NCBI RefSeq assembly: GCF_964204865.1
Contig: NC_135252.1
Span: forward strand, 24,635,383-24,699,382
Source of the DNA: Styela clava
Lineage: Eukaryota; Chordata; Ascidiacea; Stolidobranchia; Styelidae
Direction of reading: 5' to 3'
DNA length: 64,000 nucleotides
Every line of letters begins with the position of its first letter. The first letter of the stretch is position 1. Of this stretch, positions 33,865 to 44,405 are shown one piece after another. The position numbers and the translations under genes were made by a program. The notes beneath the pieces were generated by a model. It did not search any database. It had not been told where the DNA came from and saw only the letters and a program-made list of their open reading frames with translations.

Positions 33865-35938
33865 ATGAACATCCTACAATATTTTGCACTATGGGTTGTC
33901 GTCATAGCAACAGGCCCCTCCCTAATCCAAGGAATGGGGTCGTTTAAGGATGGCGATAATGTGGATATATTCGTTAACAAAGTTGGACCATATTTCAACC
34001 CACATGAGACATATCACTACTATTCGTTGCCTGTGTGTCGGCCGGATAAAATTAAGTAAGATATTTAACTTGGTTGAATTGAGGAATCTTTCACTAAAGA
34101 ATATGCTTTATCAATCACCATTCCAATTTCTATTTTTTTGTCTGTGTTAATTGTGACCCTACCTTCGGCTGTCAAGTAGTTGCTTAAAGAGCTTTGTTCA
34201 GAATGAAGTTGCTATAAAACATATGAGAAACGTGCTTAATATCTCTCCTTTTTGTATGTATTGTATGTGTGTGTTACTGCAGCTGTATGCTATCGAGCAA
34301 ATTATTTTAAAATTGCCAAGACTTTTATGTAATTATAATTCTTTTAACAGGCACCGATCACTAACCTTGGGTGAAGTTTTGGACGGAGACCGTATGGCGT
34401 ATTCCTTGTACGAAGTTCAATTCGGTAAAAACAAAAAAGATGAAGAACTGTGTACGATCGATGCGGATGAAAAAGCACTCGAACAACTCAGAGACGCTGT
34501 AGAGGAGTTGTATTACTTCGAAATGGTTGCGGACGACTTACCGATGCGTAGTTTCATTGGGCGATTCGAAGAAACAGGATTCTTACAAATGCCACACATA
34601 CATAAACTATCTTTATACAACCATATAACATTTCGGTTTACGTATAATGGAGATAAAATAATTTCCGCAAATGCGACTACAAAAGGACACAGCCCGCTGT
34701 CTTTAGACCAACAAGCGCCGATGAAAATTACGTACAAATATAGCGTAGAATGGACTGAAACGAAACTGAACGCAGCAGATCGATCGAAGTTACTCAAAGA
34801 CTATACTTTCTTTCCGAGGACGCTAGAAATACATTGGTTGTCCATCATTAATTCTGTAATCCTGGTTTCGCTGTTGATGGGTTTTATAGTTGTGATTTTA
34901 ACCAGGGTTTTGAGGAACGACTTTACCAGATATAACAAGGCTGAAGATGATGAATCTGCCGAATTCTCTGACGATGATAATGGATGGAAAATAATACACG
35001 CTGATGTTTTTCGATTCCCGCCATATAAATCGTTATTTTGCTCGATTCTTGGAGTTGGGACGCAATTACTTTCAATCGGAACTGGAATTATATGTATGGC
35101 TCTCCTTGGGATGTTTAAACCTCATCGTCATGGTTCAATAAACACAGCAGCCATTTTGTTGTATGCACTGACATCGTGTGTCGCAGGATACGTTTCAAGT
35201 TCATACTACCGCAAGTTCCAAGGTGCAAACTGGGTGTCGAATATTGTTCTAACATCGGCGTTGTTTACTGCCCCGTTTTTTGCGATTTGGAGTATCATCA
35301 ACACTGTACATTGGATTTATGGATCAACGCAAGCTCTCCCGTTCACGACAGTCCTTCTGCTGGCTTTCATTTGGGTTCTAGTTGGATTCCCTTTAACTGT
35401 AGTAGGGGGAATTCTTGGAAAAAATACATCTGGAGATTTCGATGCTCCGTGTCGCACCAAGAATATAGCGAGAGAGATCCCGCCTCAGCCATGGTACAGA
35501 ATGACATTGGCACATATGGTTTTTGGCGGATTTTTGCCGTTTAGTGCAATTTCAGTCGAGCTGTACTACATCTTTGCTACCGTTTGGGGCCGTGAGGTCT
35601 ACACCTTATATGGAGTTCTACTTCTCGTGTTTGGGATTGTTTTATCTGTCTCTGCGTGCATCTCTGTTGCCTTGACGTACTTCCAGCTGAGTTCAGAAGA
35701 TTTTCGTTGGTGGTGGCGTTCCATTTTCAGCGCTGGTTCGACTGGATTTTTCGTGTTTATATACGCGTCTTTCTTCTATTTCAAACGTTCGAACATGTCT
35801 GGAACTGTACAATCAGTCGAATTCTTTGGATACACGTTACTGACTTGCTTCGCTTTTTTCCTAATGTTAGGAACTGTGTCATTTTTCGCCTCCCTCAAGT
35901 TTATTCGCTACATTTACGTGAATTTGAAAATGGACTAG
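33865..35938 (+). CDS. TM9SF1: TM9SF1, transmembrane 9 superfamily member 1
   Basis: Two exons, 33865-34055 and 34351-35938, with a 295-bp intron (AA|GTAAGA ... AACAG|G, phase 2), encode 592 residues. A signal peptide (about 1-23) is followed by the luminal EMP70 domain with [16 protein letters not shown], a block highly conserved in TM9SF1. The first membrane segment begins near residue 227 after [10 protein letters not shown], and later TM9SF1 blocks include [31 protein letters not shown] and [16 protein letters not shown]. The C-terminus ends [11 protein letters not shown], carrying the KXD/E-type signal (KMD) known to bind coatomer and retain nonaspanins in the Golgi. Length and sequence fit vertebrate TM9SF1 (606 residues). 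The role is in endosomal/Golgi membrane traffic and autophagy. The neighbour upstream is a diverged duplicate with the same gene structure. Confidence 0.96.
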
Positions 35939-36587
35939 AGGCAAGGATACCACAGAAACAGTAAAATGTCCATCAAACAGGACAAATGCTTTTAATAAGG
36001 TGATACCCAAAACTGATCGAATATTCGGATATGTTTTGAATTTGGTATTTAAATTGAATCCAACTGCTTTTATTTAATGAATTTGAAAATGGAATAGAGG
36101 CAAGAATTCCTTAAACTGACTGGAGACGAGTGTTTATTCTAAAGTGGTGCCCCCATTACTGGCCAAATATTTAGATATATCTTGAATCGAATATTTTATG
36201 GTCACGGTTTCGCAGATTATGATCTTGGAAAGTTACAATTATAGCAAGTCTTAATAATATTTTAGTGAGGGGTGCTGACATGGTTTATTCAATTTTATTA
36301 GGCAAATCATGCCGGTATGTTAAACAACATCCCCCTCAACGAGATTGGAAATTCAGATTTTGAAAAAAAAAGACATTCAAATTTGTTCATTTTCACAGCC
36401 AAAGGGGGGGAGATACAGGGGATTCCCCCATCTCCCCATTCCTTTAAAATATGACTTGCTGCACCACTAACTTTGTTAGCATTTTTTCATTTTTAAATTT
36501 TGAGCAATGTCATTTCTTTGTTCAATTTAATTCATAATTTAATAGAAATTAGTAGAGAACATATATAATTTATTGTATATATTGTCA
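35939..36587. other. TM9SF1 3' flank
   Basis: Presumed 3' untranslated region and spacer. The phrase TGAATTTGAAAATGG(A)xTAGAGGCAAG occurs at the stop codon (about 35919-35945) and again at about 36078-36104, a small local duplication of the gene's last codons. Otherwise nothing seen. Confidence 0.45.
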
Positions 36588-36595
36588 ATGATGAC

Positions 36596-36817
36596 TAGGG
36601 ATGTCCTAAATCGAATATTTTTTCGGTTTGAATCAAACATTTTTCTCGAATCGAATATTGTTGCGCAATCTTGAATCTGTCTCAATTGTACTATGAAAAC
36701 TTCCTCCGTAGATATTGTGATAACATATGTGGAAAACGTGTAAAATACTGCTGATATTTTTCATAATTATGTTTCCAGAGATGTATAAAAAATATGTGGT
36801 GCGCTCGGACAGCCCTA
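36596..36817. mobile_element. hAT-like MITE with TAGGGATG ends, 222 bp
   Basis: The left end TAGGGATGTCC and right end GGACAGCCCTA are inverted repeats. Flanks atgatgac (36588-36595) and atgatggc (36818-36825) match at 7 of 8. Subterminal AATCGAATAT repeats ally it to the elements at 13016 and 25106. Confidence 0.9.
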
Positions 36818-37309
36818 ATGATGGCTATATCCAAGTGCTTGTTGGAATCGAATGAAAATTTTGAAAAGTGGATTTTATCAATTATATAAAATTAACATTT
36901 TAGGAAAATTTCGAAGTCATTGCTCCAATAGTTCAGAATAAAAGTGATTTATTTTTTGTCCTATGGACAGCAATAATAAATGCTATAATACACTGGTTGG
37001 CCCAAAAGTTTCCAATTATTTCAATATCCGCAAATGCTGTAAATTGGATCCACATGATATTCTAAAACAAAATTGAGTGTACTATAAACAGGAATCTTTT
37101 GCTTAAACTCAATCACAGTCGCCATCTTGTGTATATAAATTATCCATTCCAATTGGAATTAAAATAATTTTCGCTTTGAAATTCACTTGCTATTGGGACA
37201 CCTGTATTGTAATGTTTATGATTATACATTGGGGTTTTATTCCTAGGTTTGAAGCACCTTGGAATGCTTGTTGAACTTGTGTTTAATAATGTGGATTGAT
37301 CAATGAAAT

Positions 37310-37613
37310 CAGGGGTGTGCAACCTTTTAATACCGGAGGGCCAGATAGAAATAACTGGGTGAAACCATGGGCCGTAGCTTGATCTTGTGACTTGCATTGT
37401 TTGCACATGCTTGATGTTAAGGCCTTGTAATGTCATAGACATAGATAAGGGGATCGGCCTCAGGTATAGCCTTTGCAACGCAGAGGGATTGGAATTACTC
37501 GCACATTACAAATAAATTAAAAACTTGTTTCCCGGGCCGCTCATCATTCAAAATTGGCACTCCCCCACGGGCCGTGCAATTTTTCTTTGGGGGCCGCAGG
37601 TTGCGCATCCCTG
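37310..37613. mobile_element. hAT-like MITE with CAGGGGTGTGCAACC ends, 304 bp
   Basis: The ends CAGGGGTGTGCAACCTTTT and, inverted, CAGGGATGCGCAACCTGCGG pair. Flanks aatgaaat (37302-37309) and aattaaat (37614-37621) match at 7 of 8. Related copies start at 45983 and 46701. Confidence 0.92.
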
Positions 37614-38116
37614 AATTAAATTACATCATCCTTAGTCGACTTAGTGGCCGAATAATAATTTCCTTTTTCACGTAGAAGTAAAAATAATTTGCTTGTGTGT
37701 TTTGTCTCTCAATCCTATGGGTAGATAGAATCGAATGATTTTTACTTTGGAGTTTTATTTATTACACATAATTAATTTTTGATTCTAGTTGTCTTATGTC
37801 CATACATACAGGTCTTATTTAATCCTTGGTACAATGGCATTCAGGGGCTCATTTCCAATTTTTCATCCTCATCTCTTTACTGCATTTCACCACATGAACA
37901 TATAAAATCCAACAAAAGTCAGAAATTTTAGCAATTAATCATATTTTTGACATTCAAAATAACTGTTTCTCCTCTATTGCAAGAGTTAAAGACGTTATCA
38001 AGACATTTTAGCTTCCTATTGAGATGAATAAACATTCATTCCCTGTGTTTAGCTACTGGTGCTTTTCAAAGTAAACATAAAATATAAAAATTCAAGCAAG
38101 CTTATTTTTTGCCATT
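37614..38116. other. Gene-free spacer
   Basis: AT-rich sequence between MITEs. Phrases such as TTTTTTGCCATTCAAAAATG (about 38104) and TATTTTTTGACATTTCTAAATG (about 38397) recur, suggesting a diverged local duplication. Confidence 0.4.
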
Positions 38117-38124
38117 CAAAAATG

Positions 38125-38235
38125 GGACCTCCAGAAGTATGCATACCAAGATGGCGCACAACCTGAACATAGTATGTGTGTATCAGTTAGGATTTAGGTT
38201 GTGCGACATCTTGGTGCACATACTTCTGGAGCACC
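38125..38235. mobile_element. Fold-back MITE (GTATGTGTACC family), 111 bp
   Basis: About 40-bp inverted arms, GGACCTCCAGAAGTATGCAT and, inverted, GGTGCTCCAGAAGTATGTGC, meet around a short loop. Both arms include CCAAGATGGCGCACAACCT-like sequence. The flanking 8-bp duplication CAAAAATG (38117-38124, 38236-38243) is perfect. The transcript would form a near-continuous hairpin. Confidence 0.93.
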
Positions 38236-38459
38236 CAAAAATGATTGTTTTTTCTGTATTGTAAGCAAACATATTTCATTGGGACGTTATAAAACTCATT
38301 TTGCCATTTGATGATGTGTGTTATTTTTTGGTCAGCTTTTGTGAAATGATAGCACTAGATGAAATAAATATAAAAATTGTTGATATTCAAGCAAGATATT
38401 TTTTGACATTTCTAAATGATTCTTTTCTGTATTGTTGGGAAGTTTCATAAACCATTAAG

Positions 38460-38683
38460 GGCGCTCCAGAAGTATGTGTACCAACTACCAATATGGAGGT
38501 AATTAATTTTGTTTGCCCACTTTACATATATCAAGTTGTGTAAAGGGACAGAAGCCTATGGGCAGGGGGATATTTGCTTGGCTAACACAGACAGTCCCCG
38601 AACTCGTAATAAAACTCAAATAAGGAAAATTGGAATAAAATTATTGCATAACCCTAACCTGGTACACATACTACGGGAGCACC
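38460..38683. mobile_element. GTATGTGTACC-family MITE, 224 bp
   Basis: The ends GGCGCTCCAGAAGTATGTGT and, inverted, GGTGCTCCCGTAGTATGTGT pair. Flanks ccattaag (38452-38459) and ccataaag (38684-38691) match at 7 of 8. The interior CCCCGAACTCGTAATAAAAC and ATAAGGAAAATTGGAATAAA blocks are shared with 56934-57163 and 63740-63944. Confidence 0.92.
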
Positions 38684-39277
38684 CCATAAAGGACATTATA
38701 AACAAACTTTTTGCTCCTTTTTTGGAATAATAAGCCGACATATCGCCAATATAGACATTTGAAGCATTGGTTTCTTACCGTCGTGCATACATTGCCACAG
38801 ACATCCGGGTGTGATAATCGACTCATTCTCCTCCAAGAAAAATGTACACATCTATCCTTACCCCCTGTTTTATTCAAAAAAATGCCCCCCGTCTTTGCGT
38901 TAAAATAATTTTTTTCCTGGGAAAACCAAATTTTGACCACAAAAACTGGAATTCTGACCCCAGAGAGCTCTGAAATCTAACTCAATCTCCAGTGCAAATC
39001 CAAACAACAAGAATATACAGCTCTGATCAAATTTCCTCTCCCATACAATATATGAGAACCCCTATCTTTGCATATGTACAAGAGTTGCTCCCAGTACTAA
39101 ATCTTGTAAAAATCACTTAAATGATTGAGCAAATTTTTGGTCAATGGTCAGTTTATTGTGAATCAAGAATATTTTTGCCATTTCTATATGATTGTTTTGC
39201 TATATTGTAAGAGATCTTTCATGTACCATTTTCACATCTTTTTTGGGATGATAACCAACAAGAATGGATGTATAGAC

Positions 39278-39600
39278 CATTGGTACCCAACCTTCTATGC
39301 CCCCTTACAGACTTAGCAATGATAGCTCCCCTGTTTATCATTCCAGTGGTATTTATAGTGTTATTTTGATTGGTTGATTCCAAATCCCATTATGTTCATA
39401 CAATTCATTCTCAACGAAGTGAAAACACCCTGTGAAATAGCCTTATCGAGCAATGAAACTAGGAAGAAAAGGGAGTTTTCTAGGGGGGGGGGGGGATTTT
39501 ACGCCTGGCATGATGCCCTCCCCCCCCCCCCCCCCCCCCCTCTTCCCGCCCAACTGCTCTATGGGCCCCTATTATGGGACACTATTTTCTGATTGTGCCA
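39278..39600. repeat. hAT-MITE family copy with G-run and C-run
   Basis: It starts CATTGGTACCCAACCTTCTATG, a variant of the CAGTGGTTCCCAACTTTTTATG end at 47620. The core is shared with 4000-4235. A 13-base G run (39483-39495) and a 21-base C run (39520-39540) lie 24 bases apart. The right end is not clear. Confidence 0.65.
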
Positions 39601-39737
39601 CCAATGGTTGCTTTGTTTCCAATTTATATGCTTTGCTGTTTTTCAATGCACAATATAAAAGCTATGTATATGTTAAAGTTGTGTTCCATTAGTTTGGATG
39701 AGCAAAGTTGAAGATAGTTGAAGAATAGGATTCGTGC

Positions 39738-40165
39738 GGTGGCAGCACATTTGAATCCACGTACATTTGCACCTGCATACTTTGCACCCACAGACATTTG
39801 AACCCATACATTTCCACCAGTGTTCCCTCTAAGGTGTGCGCGCGCTCACAACTTTCAGAGGCCGCGCACACGCATAGATTTACTGCGCACAGGCGTATTT
39901 CGATGTAATGTAACAATGTGCTCGGTTGGCAGGTTGAGAAAGTTTGTTGTTGGCCCACTTATTACCCGGTCAGAACGCCAATTTCTTCATAGGTTTTTGC
40001 ACAAATATTAGTCATTTCCAAAAAAGTGCACACACACCAAAATTTCTGCGCACACATACTACAAAAAATTAGAGGGAACATTGATTTCCACCCATAGATT
40101 TTAGCACCCGCGGACATTTGAACCCAACCAGGAACATTTGCGCCCACAGACATTTGCAATATAAA
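39738..40165. repeat. Copy of the ACATTTGAACCC MITE family, interrupted
   Basis: It begins GGTGGCAGCACATTTGAATCC, matching the GGT-type end of the 27913 and 45198 elements, and continues on both sides of the nested element at 39818-40083 with CATTTGAACCCA and CATTTGCGCCCACAGACATT. The right end is degenerate. A further array of CATTTGCACC motifs lies at about 40400-40480. Confidence 0.65.
39818..40083. mobile_element. hAT-like MITE with CAGTGTTCCCTCTAA ends, 266 bp (nested)
   Basis: The ends CAGTGTTCCCTCTAAGG and, inverted, CAATGTTCCCTCTAATTTT pair. The 8-bp duplication ATTTCCAC (39810-39817, 40084-40091) is perfect. The interior is rich in GCGCACAC. CAGTGTTCCCTCTAA-type ends are widespread among animal hAT MITEs (from memory). 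It is inserted into the ACATTTGAACCC-family copy. Confidence 0.95.
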
Positions 40166-41144
40166 ATTCGGTTTTCCTGTTTTTTCTATGCAAATGTTTA
40201 TTCTCGTGAAATGGGATCTAATCATCAAATTTGGATGGGAACTAAACGAATTTTAATTCAATCAATTGAAAAAATAAATAAACGGGAACCCTAACGCAAT
40301 CTTCCCCATTATGTATTAGTTTGCTACTCTGCTATTTATTTCGACGGTGCAAGTATCGTATTACTTGATATTTTATTACTTGGGTAAAAAAAAGACACCC
40401 ACCCACTTACATCTGCTCCCACGTACATTTGCACCTATGTAAATTTGCACCCACATACATTTGCACCCATGTAAACATTGAGTCACTGTTGAGTTTGAAA
40501 TGTGATATGACTCGGCATAACAGCTTCAAAAATTATTGGTAAGAGTATAAGTTTATCAACTCTATAATCAACCAATCAATTTATTTCGGTCACTCTGAAA
40601 GAAACAAAATAACAACAAACGGACAATTAAAATGCAGAGAACTTGGAGTAATCAGCACAATAAGCGATAAAATACTTGATAAAAAAAAAAGAATAAATAA
40701 AACTGATTACGAAATCAGGAGAGCAATTACAATTTAATTAAAAATATGATAATGTTATAGGCGTTAAATAGAAACGGGCCTTTCTCAAAAATGGTATACT
40801 AAAACCACTGGGGCTTGAATAATGCAAACAAAGGACTGATGACGAAAAACGCCGGTGCCATAACTTAGCGTGAGTTTAATTAGTTGGATGAGACTGACAC
40901 ACAAATATGCACATGGACGATTTTTATAACAGGACCCGACATTGTATACGTTTTCATTCGTTCGTTTTTTCATATATTTTTCAGTTTTTGGGCTTAAAGC
41001 GTTGGCAGGGCCATATAACAAGAACTAATTTAATAATCGGATCAAATTACCTGTGACGTAATAGCGCCGAGAGAATAGAGATTCGCAAGCAAAATAGCCA
41101 GAGGGCTGGCTTGCTGACTGTTACTGACAAATCAGAAATTCAAA
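40166..41144. other. Upstream region of the TP53I13-like gene
   Basis: Contains CATTTGCACC repeat remnants (about 40400-40480) and an A-rich retroposon-like stretch (about 40565-40760) shared with 23149 and 54306. The last 100 bases are the likely core promoter and leader of the gene at 41145. No gene. Confidence 0.4.
41054..41061 (+). promoter_or_regulatory. CRE-like site upstream of the TP53I13-like gene
   Basis: TGACGTAA lies 84-91 bases before the ATG at 41145. It is one base from the ATF/CREB consensus TGACGTCA. A single site is weak evidence. Confidence 0.25.
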
Positions 41145-42971
41145 ATGGATGGCAAGTACTTTGTGTTGTTCATATTTGTTTGTTTTCCGTGGGAAAGTTT
41201 GGGGAAAAGAATTGTCAAACGACATGGAGAGGAAAACCATGGCTGTGATGACGGAAAATACCGGATTTCAATTGATTTACATGGAGATAGTGATTACAAA
41301 TGTTACGAAAATTCGCCATGGAAAGCAGACAAAATTGGGCGATTTGATCCTAGGTGTTATATGACAGAATCAGCATATCATGTCTGTATAGACAAGACTA
41401 TTGATGACTTATACGAAAGTAATATCCCTCATAGTGGACCACATAGAAAAGTATGGGGACAATACGGTGAATATAACTATATCCCACCAGGGAGATATGT
41501 TCATAACTTAGAGCACGGTGGGGTTGTGTTTATGTATCACCCATGCGCACCACAAGAGGGTATCAATCAACTGAGACAATTAGCCACGTCATGTTTATAT
41601 AGATATATTCTCACTGCATTTCCAAAGCTTACAAAGAAATATCCATTTGCTGTTCTCACTTATGGTTGCATTTTCCGCATGTCGAAAATTGAGCCAAATA
41701 ATATCAGACGCTGGATAAGAGGTCGTTTAGGTTTAAGCCCTGAGTCTAATGTATATGGAAATGGGGAATATAATTTTGGTCTGCTTGTTCCTTCTATTGA
41801 ACCTACAAATTTCGAAGTCACGAATTCAACATTTTGTCCGGACGTTTCTACTCAAAGTTTACCACATGAAGAAGATGTTCATAAATCGGACTCAGATATC
41901 GTTAAAAATAGAAAAGATTCTAATCAAGCAGGAATATTTCGACATGATGAATCAGATACCCGAAAAACAGAGTCAGATGTCGACAAGAATTATTTTGTAG
42001 ATACGTCTGATTCCAATCAAGAAGGAATATTTCATCACCATGGATCAAGTACTCTAAAAACGGACTCAGTTTTTAATAACAATTATTTAGAAGATATTTC
42101 TCCTCCAAACCCAACTGCTCGAAATAGCTACGCATATGAAGATTCTAATTTTCCAAAAATGGACTCAAATAATTTCAAAGAAATGCCTAATTTTCACAAT
42201 CGAGAGGGCACATTTCCCTATGAATCTGGGACTTTAGAAGAATCACCTGGAGTATTTGAGAGTAAAGATATGACTAATCCTAGTCTTATCAATCAGGAAA
42301 GAATATTTCCGCATGAATCTGAGACGATCTCCGAAGAATCATCTGAAATATCTCCGAGTAAAGAAATGACTAATCCTAGTTTTTTCGATCAGGAAAGAAT
42401 ATTTCCGCATGAATTCACGACCCGCACGACACTTAGAATGATTTTAGAAGAAGCTTCACCTACTGAGTTAACAACACCTGGAACCATTTTAGAAGAACAG
42501 CACGAAGCATATGAAGCTTTATCTACTGATTTACCGACATACGAAGCGTCGTTGCCAGAAAATACGCAAAATCCTACTTTTTCACATATTGAAGTGCTTA
42601 CTGCGGTAGAAGCTAAGTTTCAAACTTCTCTCATTGAAGACCAAAATAAAAGTAAAAATGATGATACCCCTGAAGTACAAATTGTAGAATCGAAAAACAC
42701 GTTTTTCTGGATTTTAGCATCATTTCTCTGCTTTGCATTAGGAGCTATTCTCGGCATCACAGCAACACGTTGCTGTCAAAAGAATAGGGGTGAAATAACG
42801 GTGCCAGTGAGAGCGTGGAGTGAAAAAAACAGTGCCGATTCATTCAGTATTGCGGCCGTGGTGCGAAAAATTCCTGGCAGTTTTGGATCCTCAGGAAGAC
42901 ATAATACTGATGAATATCGAAGACTGGAAGCAAATGAATTGTCATCTGATGATGACAATAACACTGTGTGA
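41145..42971 (+). CDS. TP53I13-like DUF3105 type I membrane protein
   Basis: A single-exon frame of 608 residues. There is a signal peptide (about 1-20), then a Cys-rich ectodomain with the DUF3105 hallmarks IPHSGPH (94-100) and VHNLEHGGVVFMYHP (119-133). A long acidic Ser/Thr/Glu-rich stalk (about 225-515) follows, then one membrane segment (about 520-541, FFWILASFLCFALGAILGI) and a basic cytosolic tail of about 65 residues. The stalk contains tandem-like repeats around (S)NQEGIF/NQERIFPHE/DQERIFPHE. The layout matches the vertebrate p53-inducible protein 13 (TP53I13), which is about 390 residues, so this stalk is unusually long. Function is unclear even in vertebrates (growth suppression has been proposed). 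No intron breaks the frame. A polyadenylation signal lies 134 bases after the stop. Confidence 0.82.
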   Translation: MDGKYFVLFIFVCFPWESLGKRIVKRHGEENHGCDDGKYRISIDLHGDSDYKCYENSPWKADKIGRFDPRCYMTESAYHVCIDKTIDDLYESNIPHSGPHRKVWGQYGEYNYIPPGRYVHNLEHGGVVFMYHPCAPQEGINQLRQLATSCLYRYILTAFPKLTKKYPFAVLTYGCIFRMSKIEPNNIRRWIRGRLGLSPESNVYGNGEYNFGLLVPSIEPTNFEVTNSTFCPDVSTQSLPHEEDVHKSDSDIVKNRKDSNQAGIFRHDESDTRKTESDVDKNYFVDTSDSNQEGIFHHHGSSTLKTDSVFNNNYLEDISPPNPTARNSYAYEDSNFPKMDSNNFKEMPNFHNREGTFPYESGTLEESPGVFESKDMTNPSLINQERIFPHESETISEESSEISPSKEMTNPSFFDQERIFPHEFTTRTTLRMILEEASPTELTTPGTILEEQHEAYEALSTDLPTYEASLPENTQNPTFSHIEVLTAVEAKFQTSLIEDQNKSKNDDTPEVQIVESKNTFFWILASFLCFALGAILGITATRCCQKNRGEITVPVRAWSEKNSADSFSIAAVVRKIPGSFGSSGRHNTDEYRRLEANELSSDDDNNTV

Positions 42972-43104
42972 ATTGTAGGAATGCAACTATTAATTACATT
43001 GTCATTTTGGCCTGTGACTGACAATTTATTTTTTTTTTTAATTTGCCCAAACAAAGTTTACATACTCTCACAGAAATGAAGAAGACTGATCTCCTTGAGA
43101 AGTT

Positions 43105-43110
43105 AATAAA
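43105..43110 (+). promoter_or_regulatory. Polyadenylation signal of the TP53I13-like gene
   Basis: AATAAA in the context AGTTAATAAAGGGTG, 134 bases after the stop codon. It gives a compact 3' untranslated region. Confidence 0.55.
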
Positions 43111-43308
43111 GGGTGTATTTATGTATGATAATGGAAAATTAGTTTATTTTTAAGGAATTTTCCCCAAGCTGGGGTCATGGTTACCTTCTCAGTAATGGAA
43201 AATACTCGTTTCTGAGTGAAGTTATATACAATAATACAACCACTGAAAGAAATTATCCAAGAGCCACTGAGATTATTTGTGAGTACCTATGGCCACGAGA
43301 TCTAGATT

Positions 43309-43430
43309 TAGGAATTATATATTTATCTCGGGGGAGAGAAAAGCCGATAAAGATGGCTTAATCATATGAGATACCATGACCTCTTGTCCGATTCGTTAGC
43401 CATTTATTTGTTTCAGATGCATGTACTAAA
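43309..43430 (-). repeat. SINE 3'-half fragment
   Basis: Contains TATTTATCTCGGGGGAGAGA and GCCGATAAAGATGGCTTAAT, the tail half of the 32060-32402 SINE. The tRNA head is missing, the usual 5' truncation pattern. Confidence 0.7.
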
Positions 43431-43544
43431 TTCCAAATATCTGTAACTTCGCTTAATCTCTTTTATTGTACGCATTCATTACTTTGCTTAGAGCAAATTT
43501 CTTTTAAAATAAGTTGTCACCAAATAGTATATGGCGCATTTTAA

Positions 43545-44405
43545 CTTGCGGTAGTTTCATTATAGTAAAATTCCTTGAATATTAGGATTTACACTTTCCG
43601 TTGAGATTCTGACTGGCGCACAACATTCAACTTTCATTTGTGCACCTATTTACTGGGGTTTCCATTAATAATTATATGGTACCTTTTGACTTAGTTCATT
43701 GTGGTGAGTAGAATTTTCACTTTTCGTTGAGATGAGATTCTGACTTGCACCCAACTGGCAGTGGTAAAATGTATTTGACTGTCATTTGTGCACTTATTTA
43801 ATGAGGATAATTATACATGATACCTTTTGACTTAGTCTCATTATAGTAAAATTTCTTGAATATTAGGATTTACACTTTCCATTGGGATTCTGACTGGCGC
43901 ACAACATTCAACTTTCATTTGTGCACCTATTTACTGGGGTTTCCATTAATAATTATATGGTACCTTTTGACTTAGTTTCATTGTGGTGAGTAGAATTTAC
44001 ACTTTTTGTTGAGATGAGATTCTGACTTGCACCCAACCTGCAGTGGTAAGATGTATTTAATTTTCATTTGTGCACTTACCGGTAGGTATTCAATGAGGAT
44101 AATTATATGGTACCTTTTGACTTACTGTAGTTTCATTTCGGTAAAATTTCGTGATTATTAAAATTTACAGTTTTTGTTCGTACTTGAGTTTTCATTGGAC
44201 AAAGCACCCAACTGGCAGTGGTTAAATGTATTTAACTGTCATTTGTGCACTTATTTAATGAGGATAATTATACATGATACCTTTTGACTTAGTTTCATTG
44301 CTGTAAAATTTCTTGAATATTAGAATTTACACTCTTTGTTAGGATTATTTCTCCATTGATATTTATATGGTACAGTTTACCTTAGTTTCATCAGTGTAAA
44401 ATTTA
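43545..44405. repeat. Tandem array of 140-160-bp monomers, partly dimeric
   Basis: Six or seven diverged monomers share ACCTTTTGACTTAGTTTCAT, GTAAAATTTCTTGAATATTA, ATTTACACTTT and CATTTGTGCACTTATTTA. GTAAAATT-type landmarks fall at 43565, 43703, 43846, 43985, 44141, 44303 and 44396. The first four monomers form two nearly identical dimers about 281 bp apart; later ones are more diverged and longer. It lies in the 3' flank of the TP53I13-like gene. Non-coding. Confidence 0.9.
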
